Source of the DNA: Butyrivibrio sp.
GTDB lineage: Bacteria > Bacillota > Clostridia > Lachnospirales > Lachnospiraceae
Length of the DNA stretch: 38,619 nucleotides
Direction: 5' to 3'
Assembly: GCF_017940685.1 (NCBI RefSeq)
Contig: NZ_JAGAYD010000215.1
Coordinates: 1 to 38,619 of the forward strand
Shown here in pieces: positions 9,445-17,900 of the stretch (position 1 is the stretch's first letter; each line of letters begins with the position of its first letter). The notes beneath the pieces are model-generated. The model was not told the DNA's origin, searched no databases, and saw only the letters and a program-made list of their open reading frames with translations. Both the position numbers and the translations under genes were made by a program.

Positions 9445-11340
9445 ATGTGTGGAATAGCTGGACTTATAGGCTATAAGGGTGATCAGCATGCTGTCATAAA
9501 AAAGATGAACGACAGGATGTTTCACCGTGGCCCCGATGATGGTGGAAGTTATATAGACGAAGGAAACAAAGTGGCTCTGGGACACAGGCGACTTGCTATT
9601 GTGGACCTTTCAAAAAACGGAGCCCAGCCCTTTGTGTCCGCCAGCAAAAAGTCAGTGATGGTCTACAACGGAGAGATCTATAACGCTGGCACCATCAAGG
9701 AAAAACTGATCAAGGATTTTGGAGAGAGTCTTAAGTTTAGAAGTACCTCTGATACAGAGATACTACTTGAGGCCATAGAGAGATATGGCGCCGGTACAGC
9801 TCTTTCCATGTGCAAGGGAATGTTTGCTCTTGCAGTTTATGACAAGGATTCTGAGACAGTAACTCTTGCCAGGGACAGAGTTGGCGAAAAGCCTTTGTAC
9901 TATGGCACAGTTGCTGGCGCTTTTGCTTTCGCATCAGATATTGGGTGCCTTCCTCAGATTGACGGCTTTGACAATGAGATAAATAGTGACGTACTTGATA
10001 TTTACTTTGAGGACGGTTATATTCCTGCTCCTTATTCTATTTACAAGGATATCTACAAGCTTGAGCCAGGTAAGATACTTATCGTTGATGTCAAAAGCCT
10101 GACAACAAAAAAGATAACCTACTGGTCCATGAAGGAAGTTGCCAAAAGGGGACAAAGTAACCGCTTTAAAGGCTCTTTTGAAGAAGCATCCCTTGAACTT
10201 GAAAGACTTTTAAAAGAGTCCATCAAAGGCCAGATGATCGCAGATGTACCTTTGGGAGCCTTCCTGTCAGCGGGAATAGACAGCTCTACTGTTGTATCCC
10301 TGATGCAGGCCATCTCTCCAGGTAAAGTGAAGACCTTCACCATTGGAATGGAAGATGAGAAGTACAACGAGGCAGTCTATGCAAAAGAGATTGCAGCCCA
10401 CCTTGGGACAGAGCACACAGAAAAATACATAACAGAAAAGGACGCCAAGGAAGTGATCCCAAAGCTTTCCTTTATGTTTGGAGAACCCTTTGCGGATTCA
10501 TCACAGATCCCTACATTCCTTGTAAGCCAGATGACAAGGCAGCATGTTACGGTGTCACTATCTGGTGACGGTGGAGACGAGCTCTTTTGCGGATATAAAT
10601 CCTATGAGTCAGTAAGCCGCGTCTGGAACAAGATAAAAAAGATACCTTACCCTCTAAGGAGAGTCGCATCCAAGATAGTGACAAACACGCCGCTGTCAAA
10701 GGATGAAGTGTCTTATCTGAAGGGTTTGTATCTTGGGGCGAAAAGCCCATATGAGCTTCACAAGCTTGAACACGAGGAAGATGAGATCTTTAAGCACATC
10801 GCAAAAAAGAAGGGCAAAGCCATCTATAAGTGCATGGATATTCCTGCTAATTTCCTTGGGGAAGTAAATCATGAGGTAATGCTGATGGATATGCTCCTTT
10901 ATCATCCTGATGACATTCTTGTTAAGGTGGACAGGACAGCCATGGCAGTGTCTTTGGAAACCAGGGTTCCTATGCTTGATAAGGACGTTGTTGAATTTGC
11001 CTGGACACTGCCGATCGAGTACTTAAAGGAAGGTGATACAGGTAAGAGGATCCTTAGGGACGTGCTCTACAGGTATGTTCCCAAGGAAATGATGGAAAGA
11101 CCAAAGAAAGGTTTCTCAATTCCCATATCCAAATGGCTCATGGAAGATGACCTGAGAGAATGGGCTGAGGATCTTCTTGACAGAAAGAAGATTGAACAGG
11201 CAGGGATACTTGATGCTGATGTCGTAGAACAGATATGGCGCGACTTCACTGACAGAGGCAAGTACAGGATCCAGATATGGTACATTTTGATGTTCCAGCT
11301 CTGGTATGAAAATGAAGGTCCGGGAGCAAAATCCACATAA
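9445..11340 (+). CDS. asnB: Glutamine-dependent asparagine-synthase-type amidotransferase (copy 2)
   Basis: A 631-residue homologue of the protein at 3653-5596. It has the N-terminal Cys2 glutaminase nucleophile (MCGIAGL), RGPDD, and YNGEIYN, then the synthase pyrophosphate loop SAGIDS at 275-280 and SGDGGDE further on. The loop has Ala where the other copy has Gly, and Ile where it has Tyr, so the two copies are diverged and not a recent duplication. It starts two bases after the GT4 stop codon. By context it probably amidates a sugar carboxylate, possibly a different residue or linkage from copy 1. A housekeeping asparagine synthetase is less likely inside this locus but cannot be excluded from sequence. 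No transmembrane segments. Confidence 0.88.
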   Translation: MCGIAGLIGYKGDQHAVIKKMNDRMFHRGPDDGGSYIDEGNKVALGHRRLAIVDLSKNGAQPFVSASKKSVMVYNGEIYNAGTIKEKLIKDFGESLKFRSTSDTEILLEAIERYGAGTALSMCKGMFALAVYDKDSETVTLARDRVGEKPLYYGTVAGAFAFASDIGCLPQIDGFDNEINSDVLDIYFEDGYIPAPYSIYKDIYKLEPGKILIVDVKSLTTKKITYWSMKEVAKRGQSNRFKGSFEEASLELERLLKESIKGQMIADVPLGAFLSAGIDSSTVVSLMQAISPGKVKTFTIGMEDEKYNEAVYAKEIAAHLGTEHTEKYITEKDAKEVIPKLSFMFGEPFADSSQIPTFLVSQMTRQHVTVSLSGDGGDELFCGYKSYESVSRVWNKIKKIPYPLRRVASKIVTNTPLSKDEVSYLKGLYLGAKSPYELHKLEHEEDEIFKHIAKKKGKAIYKCMDIPANFLGEVNHEVMLMDMLLYHPDDILVKVDRTAMAVSLETRVPMLDKDVVEFAWTLPIEYLKEGDTGKRILRDVLYRYVPKEMMERPKKGFSIPISKWLMEDDLREWAEDLLDRKKIEQAGILDADVVEQIWRDFTDRGKYRIQIWYILMFQLWYENEGPGAKST

Positions 11341-11342
11341 AT

Positions 11343-11371
11343 TTGTGCTGGTACAGGAACTAAGGTATAAT
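11343..11371 (+). promoter_or_regulatory. Probable internal promoter before the first GT11 gene
   Basis: TTGTGC (11343-11348) and a perfect TATAAT (11366-11371) are separated by 17 bases, in the 56-base gap after the second asnB, the longest gap in the glycan locus. A GGAGG ribosome binding site follows at 11388-11392. The -35 keeps only the TTG of the consensus. It would start a second transcription unit from the GT11 gene onward. Confidence 0.55.
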
Positions 11372-11396
11372 ATATGGGGATTTTTTCGGAGGAATT

Positions 11397-12269
11397 ATGA
11401 TTATTATTCAGCTCAAGGGCGGGCTGGGCAACCAGATGTTCCAGTACGCTCTTTACAGAGAACTACTTCATAGAGGTAAAGAGGTCAAGATTGACGACGT
11501 TACGGGATTTGAACACGACAAGCTCAGGATCCCTGTTTTAGACCGCTTTGGAATTGAATATGAGAAGGCAACTCATGAAGAGGTTGTAGCTATCACAGAT
11601 TCCAAGATGGACATCTTTAGCCGCATAAGGCGTAAGTTAACCGGCCGCAAGACAAAAGAGATCGTTGAGGTTGAGGGAATCTTTGATCCACAGATACTAG
11701 AGCTTGATGAAGCGTATCTTGTTGGCTACTGGCAGTCTGAGAAGTACTTTACTTCACCGGAAGTTATAGAGCATCTTCAGGAGACTTTTTCAAAAAGGCC
11801 ACAGGAGATCATGCATGATTCAGTCAGCTGGACTACTCTTCAGCAGATCGAGTGCTGCGAGTCCGTCAGCATCCATGTAAGGCGTACAGACTATCTTGAC
11901 GCAGAGCATATCAAGATCCACAATCTGTGCTCAGAGACTTACTACAAGAACGCTATCAGCATGGTAAGACAAAAGCACCCCAACGCAGTGTTCTTTATCT
12001 TCACCGACGATAAGGAGTGGTGCAAGGAACACTTTAAGGGACATAATTTTATCAACGTAGAGCTCCAGGAGGGAGAGTTTACCGATGTAGCAGACATGCT
12101 CCTTATGAGCAGGTGCAAGCATCATATCATGGCCAACAGTTCATTTAGCTGGTGGTCTGCATGGATAGGTGATACTCCGGAGAAAATGGTCATCGCTCCA
12201 GCAAAATGGATCAACAACAGGAAGATGGATGACATCTATACTGAGCGAATGACGAAGGTGGCAATTTAA
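11397..12269 (+). CDS. GT11 alpha-1,2-fucosyltransferase-type glycosyltransferase
   Basis: A 290-residue inverting glycosyltransferase of family GT11. Hallmarks are the N-terminal GGLGNQMFQYAL (residues 8-19), the GDP-fucose-binding motif HVRRTDY (160-166) and ANSSFSWWSAWI near 246-257. These are the conserved blocks of bacterial alpha-1,2-fucosyltransferases such as FutC/WbsJ. It likely transfers fucose from GDP-fucose to a galactose-like residue in the repeat unit, although some GT11 members use other donors. The start follows GGAGG with a four-base spacer and a probable promoter. The gene abuts the ABC transporter gene without any gap. No GDP-fucose synthesis genes (gmd, fcl) are in the window. 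Confidence 0.9.
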   Translation: MIIIQLKGGLGNQMFQYALYRELLHRGKEVKIDDVTGFEHDKLRIPVLDRFGIEYEKATHEEVVAITDSKMDIFSRIRRKLTGRKTKEIVEVEGIFDPQILELDEAYLVGYWQSEKYFTSPEVIEHLQETFSKRPQEIMHDSVSWTTLQQIECCESVSIHVRRTDYLDAEHIKIHNLCSETYYKNAISMVRQKHPNAVFFIFTDDKEWCKEHFKGHNFINVELQEGEFTDVADMLLMSRCKHHIMANSSFSWWSAWIGDTPEKMVIAPAKWINNRKMDDIYTERMTKVAI

Positions 12270-14045
12270 ATGGATCTTTTGAAAAAGATTAATTATATAT
12301 TCGACAGAAAACAAAGAGGACAGCTTGTACTTTTAGCTGTCCTTATACTCATTGGGGGTGTAGTTGAAACGCTGGGCGTATCAATGATGATCCCTGTTAT
12401 TTCAGTTATCTTAAAGCCTGAATCTCTTCACAGGCAGATAGACAAGTATCCGGTTCTTAAAAGTCTTATAGAAGGGCTGGGACTGGATAATGATCTTAAG
12501 CTTGCAAGTGCTCTTTTGATCCTTCTGATATTCTTGTTTATTTTCAAAAATCTGTATCTTTTGTTTTTGGTCTACAAACAGAATACGTTCATCTCCCGTG
12601 CCAGAAACGACATGATAAGCAGAGTTATGAGGGAGTTCTTAAACAGGCCTTATGAGGATTATCTTGGAGCAGATATTCCAACTGTATTCAGAATTACAGA
12701 CAGTGATATCCCAAAGACATTTACTTTAATGCTGTCTATTTTGTCACTTACTACAGAACTTGTGGTTTCAATCTGTCTTGGAATAGTTCTTTTGTTTGTA
12801 AACTGGCAGATGACTGCACTTATCTTATTGGTTCTTGTTATTCTCACTCTGATCATAACCAGAATATTAAAACCAAGGCTCAACGTGATCGGCAGAAGGA
12901 ATCAGGAAACCCAGTCCAGGATCGCAAAATGGAGACTTCAGGCTATATATGGCCTTAAGGATGTAAAAGTGCTCAACAGACAGGACTTTTTCATTCGCAA
13001 CTATTACGAACAGGGCAAAATTGGAGCTGATATAGATAGAAACTATATCGTAATGAACAATATCCCAAGGCTCCTTATTGAGACAGTGTTTATTGCTGTA
13101 GTTCTTTTGTATGTGCTGTTTTATCTGCTGAGCGGAGGAGATGCTACTGCACTGCTTCCACAGATCACAGCATTTGGAATGGCAGCACTTCGTATCATGC
13201 CATCAGCAAACAGGATCAACACATACCTTACACAGATAGCATACAATCAGTACAGCCTTGATTTCGTTTATAACAACCTTACAGAGTCCATGAAGACTGA
13301 TAAAGCAATGCGTGCAGAAAGAGCTGCTATTGCAGGGCCAGCTCTTCATCTGGAAAAAGAGATCCAGATGAAGGATATTGTTTTTGCTTATCCTGATTCT
13401 GATGTAAACATATTCAGTGGCGCTAACATGACCATTAAAAAGGGACAGTCTGTAGGACTTATGGGACCTTCAGGTGCAGGCAAATCCACAATTGTGGATA
13501 TTCTTTTGGGACTTCTTCATGTTAAGTCTGGTGAGATCCTGTGCGATGGAAACAACATCTTTAGCAACTATGAATCCTGGCTTGCTCAGATAGGTTATAT
13601 TCCTCAGTCCATTTACCTTGTTGATGAATCTATAAGAGAGAACATCGCCTTTGGTATTGACGCAGAAGAGATAGATGACGACAGGATCTGGGAAGTTATG
13701 GAAGAAGCTCAGCTTGCTGAGTTTGTTAAGACTCTTCCGGAAGGCCTTGATACCAAGATCGGCGACAGAGGCGTAAGACTTTCTGGCGGACAGAGACAGA
13801 GGATTGGTATTGCCAGAGCTCTTTATCACAACCCTGAGATCCTGGTATTTGATGAGGCTACAAGCGCTCTTGATAATGAGACGGAGGCAGCAGTAATGGA
13901 GGCCATCAACAGCTTCCATGGCCGTAAGACTATGGTTATCATAGCCCACAGACTCAACACAATTGAGAACTGTGATGTTATCTACGAGGTCAAGGATGAG
14001 ACCATAACACCAACAACTCTTGAGGGAAGAGCAGTTATACACTAA
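12270..14045 (+). CDS. ABC-type exporter/flippase, permease-ATPase half transporter
   Basis: A 591-residue half transporter with about six membrane spans in residues 15-320 and a nucleotide-binding domain from about 350. Walker A is GPSGAGKST (399-407), the signature LSGGQRQRIGIAR starts at 504, and the Walker B catalytic pair is D528-E529 in FDEATSALD. A switch histidine appears in IIAHRLNT. The layout matches MsbA/PglK-type exporters. PglK flips lipid-linked oligosaccharides, and the placement among glycosyltransferases suggests the same role here, but MsbA-like lipid export or peptide export is not excluded. The start codon directly follows the stop of the GT11 gene. A Wzx-type flippase is also encoded at 23601, so the locus holds two candidate flippases. 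Confidence 0.88.
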   Translation: MDLLKKINYIFDRKQRGQLVLLAVLILIGGVVETLGVSMMIPVISVILKPESLHRQIDKYPVLKSLIEGLGLDNDLKLASALLILLIFLFIFKNLYLLFLVYKQNTFISRARNDMISRVMREFLNRPYEDYLGADIPTVFRITDSDIPKTFTLMLSILSLTTELVVSICLGIVLLFVNWQMTALILLVLVILTLIITRILKPRLNVIGRRNQETQSRIAKWRLQAIYGLKDVKVLNRQDFFIRNYYEQGKIGADIDRNYIVMNNIPRLLIETVFIAVVLLYVLFYLLSGGDATALLPQITAFGMAALRIMPSANRINTYLTQIAYNQYSLDFVYNNLTESMKTDKAMRAERAAIAGPALHLEKEIQMKDIVFAYPDSDVNIFSGANMTIKKGQSVGLMGPSGAGKSTIVDILLGLLHVKSGEILCDGNNIFSNYESWLAQIGYIPQSIYLVDESIRENIAFGIDAEEIDDDRIWEVMEEAQLAEFVKTLPEGLDTKIGDRGVRLSGGQRQRIGIARALYHNPEILVFDEATSALDNETEAAVMEAINSFHGRKTMVIIAHRLNTIENCDVIYEVKDETITPTTLEGRAVIH

Positions 14046-14067
14046 AGGAGGAGCCTAGGAAAGAACT

Positions 14068-15114
14068 ATGATAGGAACCGAGTTTATCCCGGGCTACGGA
14101 CTGGGGAATCAGCTTTTTTTCTATTTGACTATAAGATGTCTGGCACTGGAAAAGGGCCTTGATTTTGGATTTGTAAATCCAGGACAGATTGGAAATGTAG
14201 TGCAGTCGCAAAAAGGGCTGTATTTCATGGATCCCATAGAGATGGGAAAAGAGATCACTAGGGATGAGATGAAGGACTACACGATATATCATGAAAAGGA
14301 AGAGCGCCTGTTTATGGGGAATTCTAAGCATGATATGTCTCTTGGATGTTATATTAGCGGCGCAGATAAGGACCTTTTAAATGTTTCTGATGGAACTCTT
14401 ATCTACGGAAATATGCAGGCTCAGGAGTACTTTGAAAAATATAGGGATCAGATAAGAAACTGGCTTCACGTAAAAGAAGAGGCAGAGTCTTATGAATACA
14501 CAGCGGATGATCTTTGCATTATCAACATAAGAGGAGGAGAGTACACTGATCATCCGGAGCTGTACCTTGACAGAACATATTACCTTAACGCCATCAGAAA
14601 CATGAAAAAGATCAACCCCAAAATGAGATTCATGGTGGTCACAGAGGATGAGGAGTCAGCTAAAAAAGTTCTTCCTGAGTATGAGTGCCATCACTTTGAT
14701 ATGGGTAAGGATTACGTGACTATTAAAAATGCCCGGTATCTTATCATGTGCAATACATCTTTTGCACTTATGCCAGTTATGTCCAGCACAGAGCTTAAGA
14801 TGGCTATAGCGCCTAAATACTGGGCAAGACATAATATCTCTGATGGATTTTGGTCATCAGAACAGAATATATATAGCTTTTTGACATATCAGGATAAGAA
14901 GGGAAGGCTTTTTTCGGCTGATGAGTGCAGGAAAGAGCTTGAAGAGTATAAAGTACGTTCATCTCTTTATAAAAGACGTAATAAGCGCCCTGGAAAGATA
15001 AGATATTTTTGCCAGATGATCAGAAGAAAGTGCTTATATGCGATCTTCTATTCAAAGAAGATCATAAGATCTCTTGAGAGGCGACTGGGTATTATAAAAA
15101 CCTTCAGAGCCTGA
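14068..15114 (+). CDS. Divergent GT11-like glycosyltransferase
   Basis: A 348-residue protein with the GT11 beginning YGLGNQLFFYLTIR (residues 10-23), a CNTSFALMP block near 228-236 in the place of the family NSSFSWW block, and INIRGGEYTDHPELY at 152-166 in the place of HxRRxDY. The motif histidine is replaced by Asn and only one of the paired arginines (R155) stays, so donor binding may differ from true fucosyltransferases. The last 55 residues are strongly basic and partly hydrophobic, which may hold the enzyme at the membrane. It is 22 bases downstream of the ABC gene with a GGAGG sequence in the gap, and 12 bases before the DUF5672 gene. GT11 membership is moderately sure; activity is uncertain. 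Confidence 0.72.
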   Translation: MIGTEFIPGYGLGNQLFFYLTIRCLALEKGLDFGFVNPGQIGNVVQSQKGLYFMDPIEMGKEITRDEMKDYTIYHEKEERLFMGNSKHDMSLGCYISGADKDLLNVSDGTLIYGNMQAQEYFEKYRDQIRNWLHVKEEAESYEYTADDLCIINIRGGEYTDHPELYLDRTYYLNAIRNMKKINPKMRFMVVTEDEESAKKVLPEYECHHFDMGKDYVTIKNARYLIMCNTSFALMPVMSSTELKMAIAPKYWARHNISDGFWSSEQNIYSFLTYQDKKGRLFSADECRKELEEYKVRSSLYKRRNKRPGKIRYFCQMIRRKCLYAIFYSKKIIRSLERRLGIIKTFRA

Positions 15115-15126
15115 AAGTGGAGCTTT

Positions 15127-15891
15127 ATGAACAAAAAGAAATTACAGCTGCCAAGAGTGACATTGGTGGCTATGACAAGTGTAAATGTATATGAGACAGT
15201 AAGGGCAATGGAGTACAGCATGCGGGATATTGATTTTGGAGATGCTGTGCTTGTTACTGATAAAAAGCCCTGGTATCTTCCGAAAAATATCAGGTTTAGC
15301 TATACCAGTAAGCTTGATAGTATTGATAAGTTTAACTACAAGATGGTATATGAGCTCAAGGATCATATCAAGACGGACTACTGTCTTGTAGTTCATGCTG
15401 ACGGATTTGTTATTCATCCAGAGAACTGGAAAGACGAATTTCTTAACTACGATTACATAGGATCTCCATGGCCACTACCTAAAAATGATTATGCTTACAG
15501 GGATAGCAAAGGCGAGATCTGCAGAGTTGGTAACAGCGTATCACTAAGATCAAAAAGACTGTTGGAATACCCTTCCAAATACAATTTGAAGTGGGAGAAG
15601 GTGTTTGACGGTTTTTATAATGAGGATATTTTCCTGTGCTGCTACCATAAAAATGCCATGGAAGAAGCTGGGCTTAGATGGGCTAGTCTGGAAACTGCTA
15701 TTTTATTTGGAAGGGAACATCCGCTGCCAGAAAATAAGGGGATTGAACCTTTTGTGTTCCACAAGTGGTGGGGCGAGAATGAAGGCTACCCAAGGTTTTA
15801 TAGTCCGAAAAAAAGATTTAAGATGGCAATCCGGCCGCTTTTGTTTTGGAGAAAAACCGATAAGTGGAAGAAGGAGCACGGTATCACATGA
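15127..15891 (+). CDS. DUF5672 family protein, probable glycosyltransferase
   Basis: A 254-residue protein that I recognise as DUF5672, a family found in surface-glycan loci and expected to have a GT-A-like fold. Visible family blocks are VVHADGFVIHPENW (88-101) with an acidic D92 in a DGF motif, YIGSPWP (110-116), VGNSVSLRSKRLL (134-146), NEDIFLCC (165-172) and FVFHKWW (209-215). The ADG motif could serve as the metal-binding DXD equivalent. It starts after a GGAG ribosome binding site and its stop codon overlaps the next start (ATGA). No signal peptide or membrane span. The sugar transferred has not been defined for the family as far as I know. Confidence 0.75.
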   Translation: MNKKKLQLPRVTLVAMTSVNVYETVRAMEYSMRDIDFGDAVLVTDKKPWYLPKNIRFSYTSKLDSIDKFNYKMVYELKDHIKTDYCLVVHADGFVIHPENWKDEFLNYDYIGSPWPLPKNDYAYRDSKGEICRVGNSVSLRSKRLLEYPSKYNLKWEKVFDGFYNEDIFLCCYHKNAMEEAGLRWASLETAILFGREHPLPENKGIEPFVFHKWWGENEGYPRFYSPKKRFKMAIRPLLFWRKTDKWKKEHGIT

Positions 15892-16943
15892 AGTTTTCAG
15901 TTATTATTCCAGTGCACAATGGGGCCAAATATCTAGCAAGTGCCGTGGATTCTGTGCTTAGACAGACTAATGAATCAGGGGTCGATGTTGATGTTGTTTT
16001 AGTTGAAAATGGTTCCAGCGATGATAGCGGAAAAATATGTGATGAATATGCAGCTACTTACAGAATAGTAACAGCCTTTCATAGAGGCAGGATCGGAGCA
16101 TACTCTGCAAGACGCCTGGGAATGGAAGTGGCATCTGGAGAGTGGCTTCTTTTTCTTGATGCAGATGATGAATTATGTCCCGGAGCGATACCTGAATTAT
16201 ACAGGTTCCTAAGTGGTTTCTCTGACAGGCAAAAAGCGCCTGATATAGTTTTTTACAATTATGAGAGGGTGTCTTCATCAGGTAAGACCATAAGGACTTT
16301 TCCGTTTGTGCCAGCCAAGGTGTATGAGGGAGAAGATAAAAAGTTGTTTTTTGACATCATGTGTCAGGGCGACCTGCTTAACCCACTTTGGAATAAGTGT
16401 GTAAAAAAAGAACTTGCTCTGATCTCACTTGCAGAGGATGAGGATATTTTTTTAAACCACGGAGAGGATCTGCTTCAGACAGCACATTTTATTGATAGAG
16501 CAAAAAGCATATCATATCTTGATAAGACTATTTACTCTTATCGATGTGATAATCAGGGACTTACAGGAAGGTATCATAAGGAGTTTTTACAAAATCAGAA
16601 ATATGCATGGGGAAAACTTGAAGAGTACGCAGAAAAATGGGCAACGCATCCTGCAGAATATGATGTGATGCTAAAAGAGAGAAAGACACTTACAACCTGT
16701 ATTGCAGCAAAGACAATTGTTATGTCTGACTTGAAAAGAAGTGTGGTTTTTAGGACTCTTACAGAGCTTTTTGATGATTCTTTTTATAGGGATTATAGTA
16801 CGGGAGATCTGCCGAAGTGGGCATCAGAGGAAGATGTCTTTTTTCATAAGCTTCAGTTGTGTAAAAGACCACGTAATAAGTTTATGAGCTACTTTACAAA
16901 GCGCAGGATAAAAGCTTTTATCAAAGCGAGGATCAGAAAGTGA
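15888..16943 (+). CDS. GT2 glycosyltransferase
   Basis: A 351-residue GT-A glycosyltransferase of family GT2. It begins MKFSVIIPVHNGAKYL; an in-frame ATG 24 bases upstream would add eight residues before this canonical beginning and is rejected because the ATG at 15888 forms a coupled ATGA overlap with the preceding gene. The nucleotide-sugar metal site is D91-A-D93-D94 in FLDADDE, and GEDLLQT (192-198) fits the acidic ED catalytic-base position. The C-terminal 40 residues are basic. It ends in a GTGA overlap with the next gene. Specificity is unknown. Confidence 0.9.
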   Translation: MKFSVIIPVHNGAKYLASAVDSVLRQTNESGVDVDVVLVENGSSDDSGKICDEYAATYRIVTAFHRGRIGAYSARRLGMEVASGEWLLFLDADDELCPGAIPELYRFLSGFSDRQKAPDIVFYNYERVSSSGKTIRTFPFVPAKVYEGEDKKLFFDIMCQGDLLNPLWNKCVKKELALISLAEDEDIFLNHGEDLLQTAHFIDRAKSISYLDKTIYSYRCDNQGLTGRYHKEFLQNQKYAWGKLEEYAEKWATHPAEYDVMLKERKTLTTCIAAKTIVMSDLKRSVVFRTLTELFDDSFYRDYSTGDLPKWASEEDVFFHKLQLCKRPRNKFMSYFTKRRIKAFIKARIRK

Positions 16944-17896
16944 AAGTTTACGATTGCATACCGTTCTTTAATGAACTGGATATTTTGGAGCTAAGGCTCA
17001 ATATACTGGATAAGTATGTTGACAAATTCATAATAGAAGAAGCTACAATGACATTTTCCGGTCAGGAGAAAGACTTGTGCTTTAAAGCAAATAGAGATAG
17101 GTTTAAAAGATTTCTGGATAAGATAGTGTATGTAACTGTCGATGATTCGCCAACTACAGGAACTACTCATCAGAGGGATTATTTTCAAAAGAACCGTCTC
17201 ATAGAAGGACTAAAGCAAGTTGGAGCTACCAGTGATGACGTGGTTATCTTTGGTGACTGCGATGAGATACCAAATCCTGTAGAGCTTGAGAGGATCATAA
17301 AGAATTTTGACAAGACTAAAGTGTATCATCTTGCCCAGCGCAATTTTTATGGCTTCCTTAACATGGAGGAAAAATCTGGTAAGCTTTTGTCAATAACAAG
17401 AGATTTTCCAGATATTGCTGATAAGGATAGAAAGTGGCTTGGAACAAAGGTGACTTCTATAGACAATATTCCCAAGGAAGGGATAGTAAGGCTTCGAGAC
17501 CTATGTACTGTTACGGATGAGAATGCAGTACGTATAGCAAATGGCGGCTGGCATTTTGGATACATGGGCGGTGATCATGAGACCAACCCTGTAAAGAGGA
17601 TAGGAGTTAAGGTTGAAGCAGCTGCTCATCAGGAATATAACGAGAGAGAAATAATCCTTGAGACTATGGACAGGCTTGTGCTTGGACAGGATATTTTTGG
17701 CAGGGATGCTAAGTTTGAGAGAGTGGAAATAGACGATACTTACCCTCAGTATTTAAGCAGCCACATATCGGAGTATGAACATTTGGTAATGCCAAGGATA
17801 ACTATTTTTTCAAAGTGTTACCATAAATTTGATATCACCATTGGAAGATTTTTTAGAAAGGCAATTCGCAAGATAAGAAGGATTATCTTCAAATAA
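16940..17896 (+). CDS. GT17-family glycosyltransferase (GTG start)
   Basis: A 318-residue protein of family GT17, the family of eukaryotic beta-1,4-N-acetylglucosaminyltransferase III. It starts MKVYDCIPFFNELDILELR, a typical family beginning, with the DXD-like motif D106-C-D108-E in FGDCDEIP and GWHFGYMGG further on. The start codon is GTG, overlapping the preceding TGA (GTGA). The N-terminal MKVYD block is conserved, so the GTG start is convincing. Bacterial members occur in surface-glycan loci, and the enzyme probably adds GlcNAc or a similar sugar, but that is extrapolation. The last 20 residues are basic (RKAIRKIRRIIFK). No membrane span. Confidence 0.85.
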   Translation: MKVYDCIPFFNELDILELRLNILDKYVDKFIIEEATMTFSGQEKDLCFKANRDRFKRFLDKIVYVTVDDSPTTGTTHQRDYFQKNRLIEGLKQVGATSDDVVIFGDCDEIPNPVELERIIKNFDKTKVYHLAQRNFYGFLNMEEKSGKLLSITRDFPDIADKDRKWLGTKVTSIDNIPKEGIVRLRDLCTVTDENAVRIANGGWHFGYMGGDHETNPVKRIGVKVEAAAHQEYNEREIILETMDRLVLGQDIFGRDAKFERVEIDDTYPQYLSSHISEYEHLVMPRITIFSKCYHKFDITIGRFFRKAIRKIRRIIFK

Positions 17897-17900
17897 CCAT

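Noticed and set aside
3653-11340. The two AsnB genes as ordinary asparagine synthetases for amino-acid supply
   Set aside because: Two diverged copies inside a glycan locus, each joined to a GT4, fit sugar-acid amidation better, although sequence alone does not exclude the housekeeping role.
13470-14042. 190-residue minus-strand open frame inside the ABC exporter gene
   Set aside because: It lies opposite the Walker A-signature-Walker B region, which is certain to be coding on the plus strand.
15864-15887. Upstream ATG for the GT2 gene
   Set aside because: The ATG at 15888 overlaps the previous stop (ATGA) and starts the canonical SVIIPVHN block two codons in.
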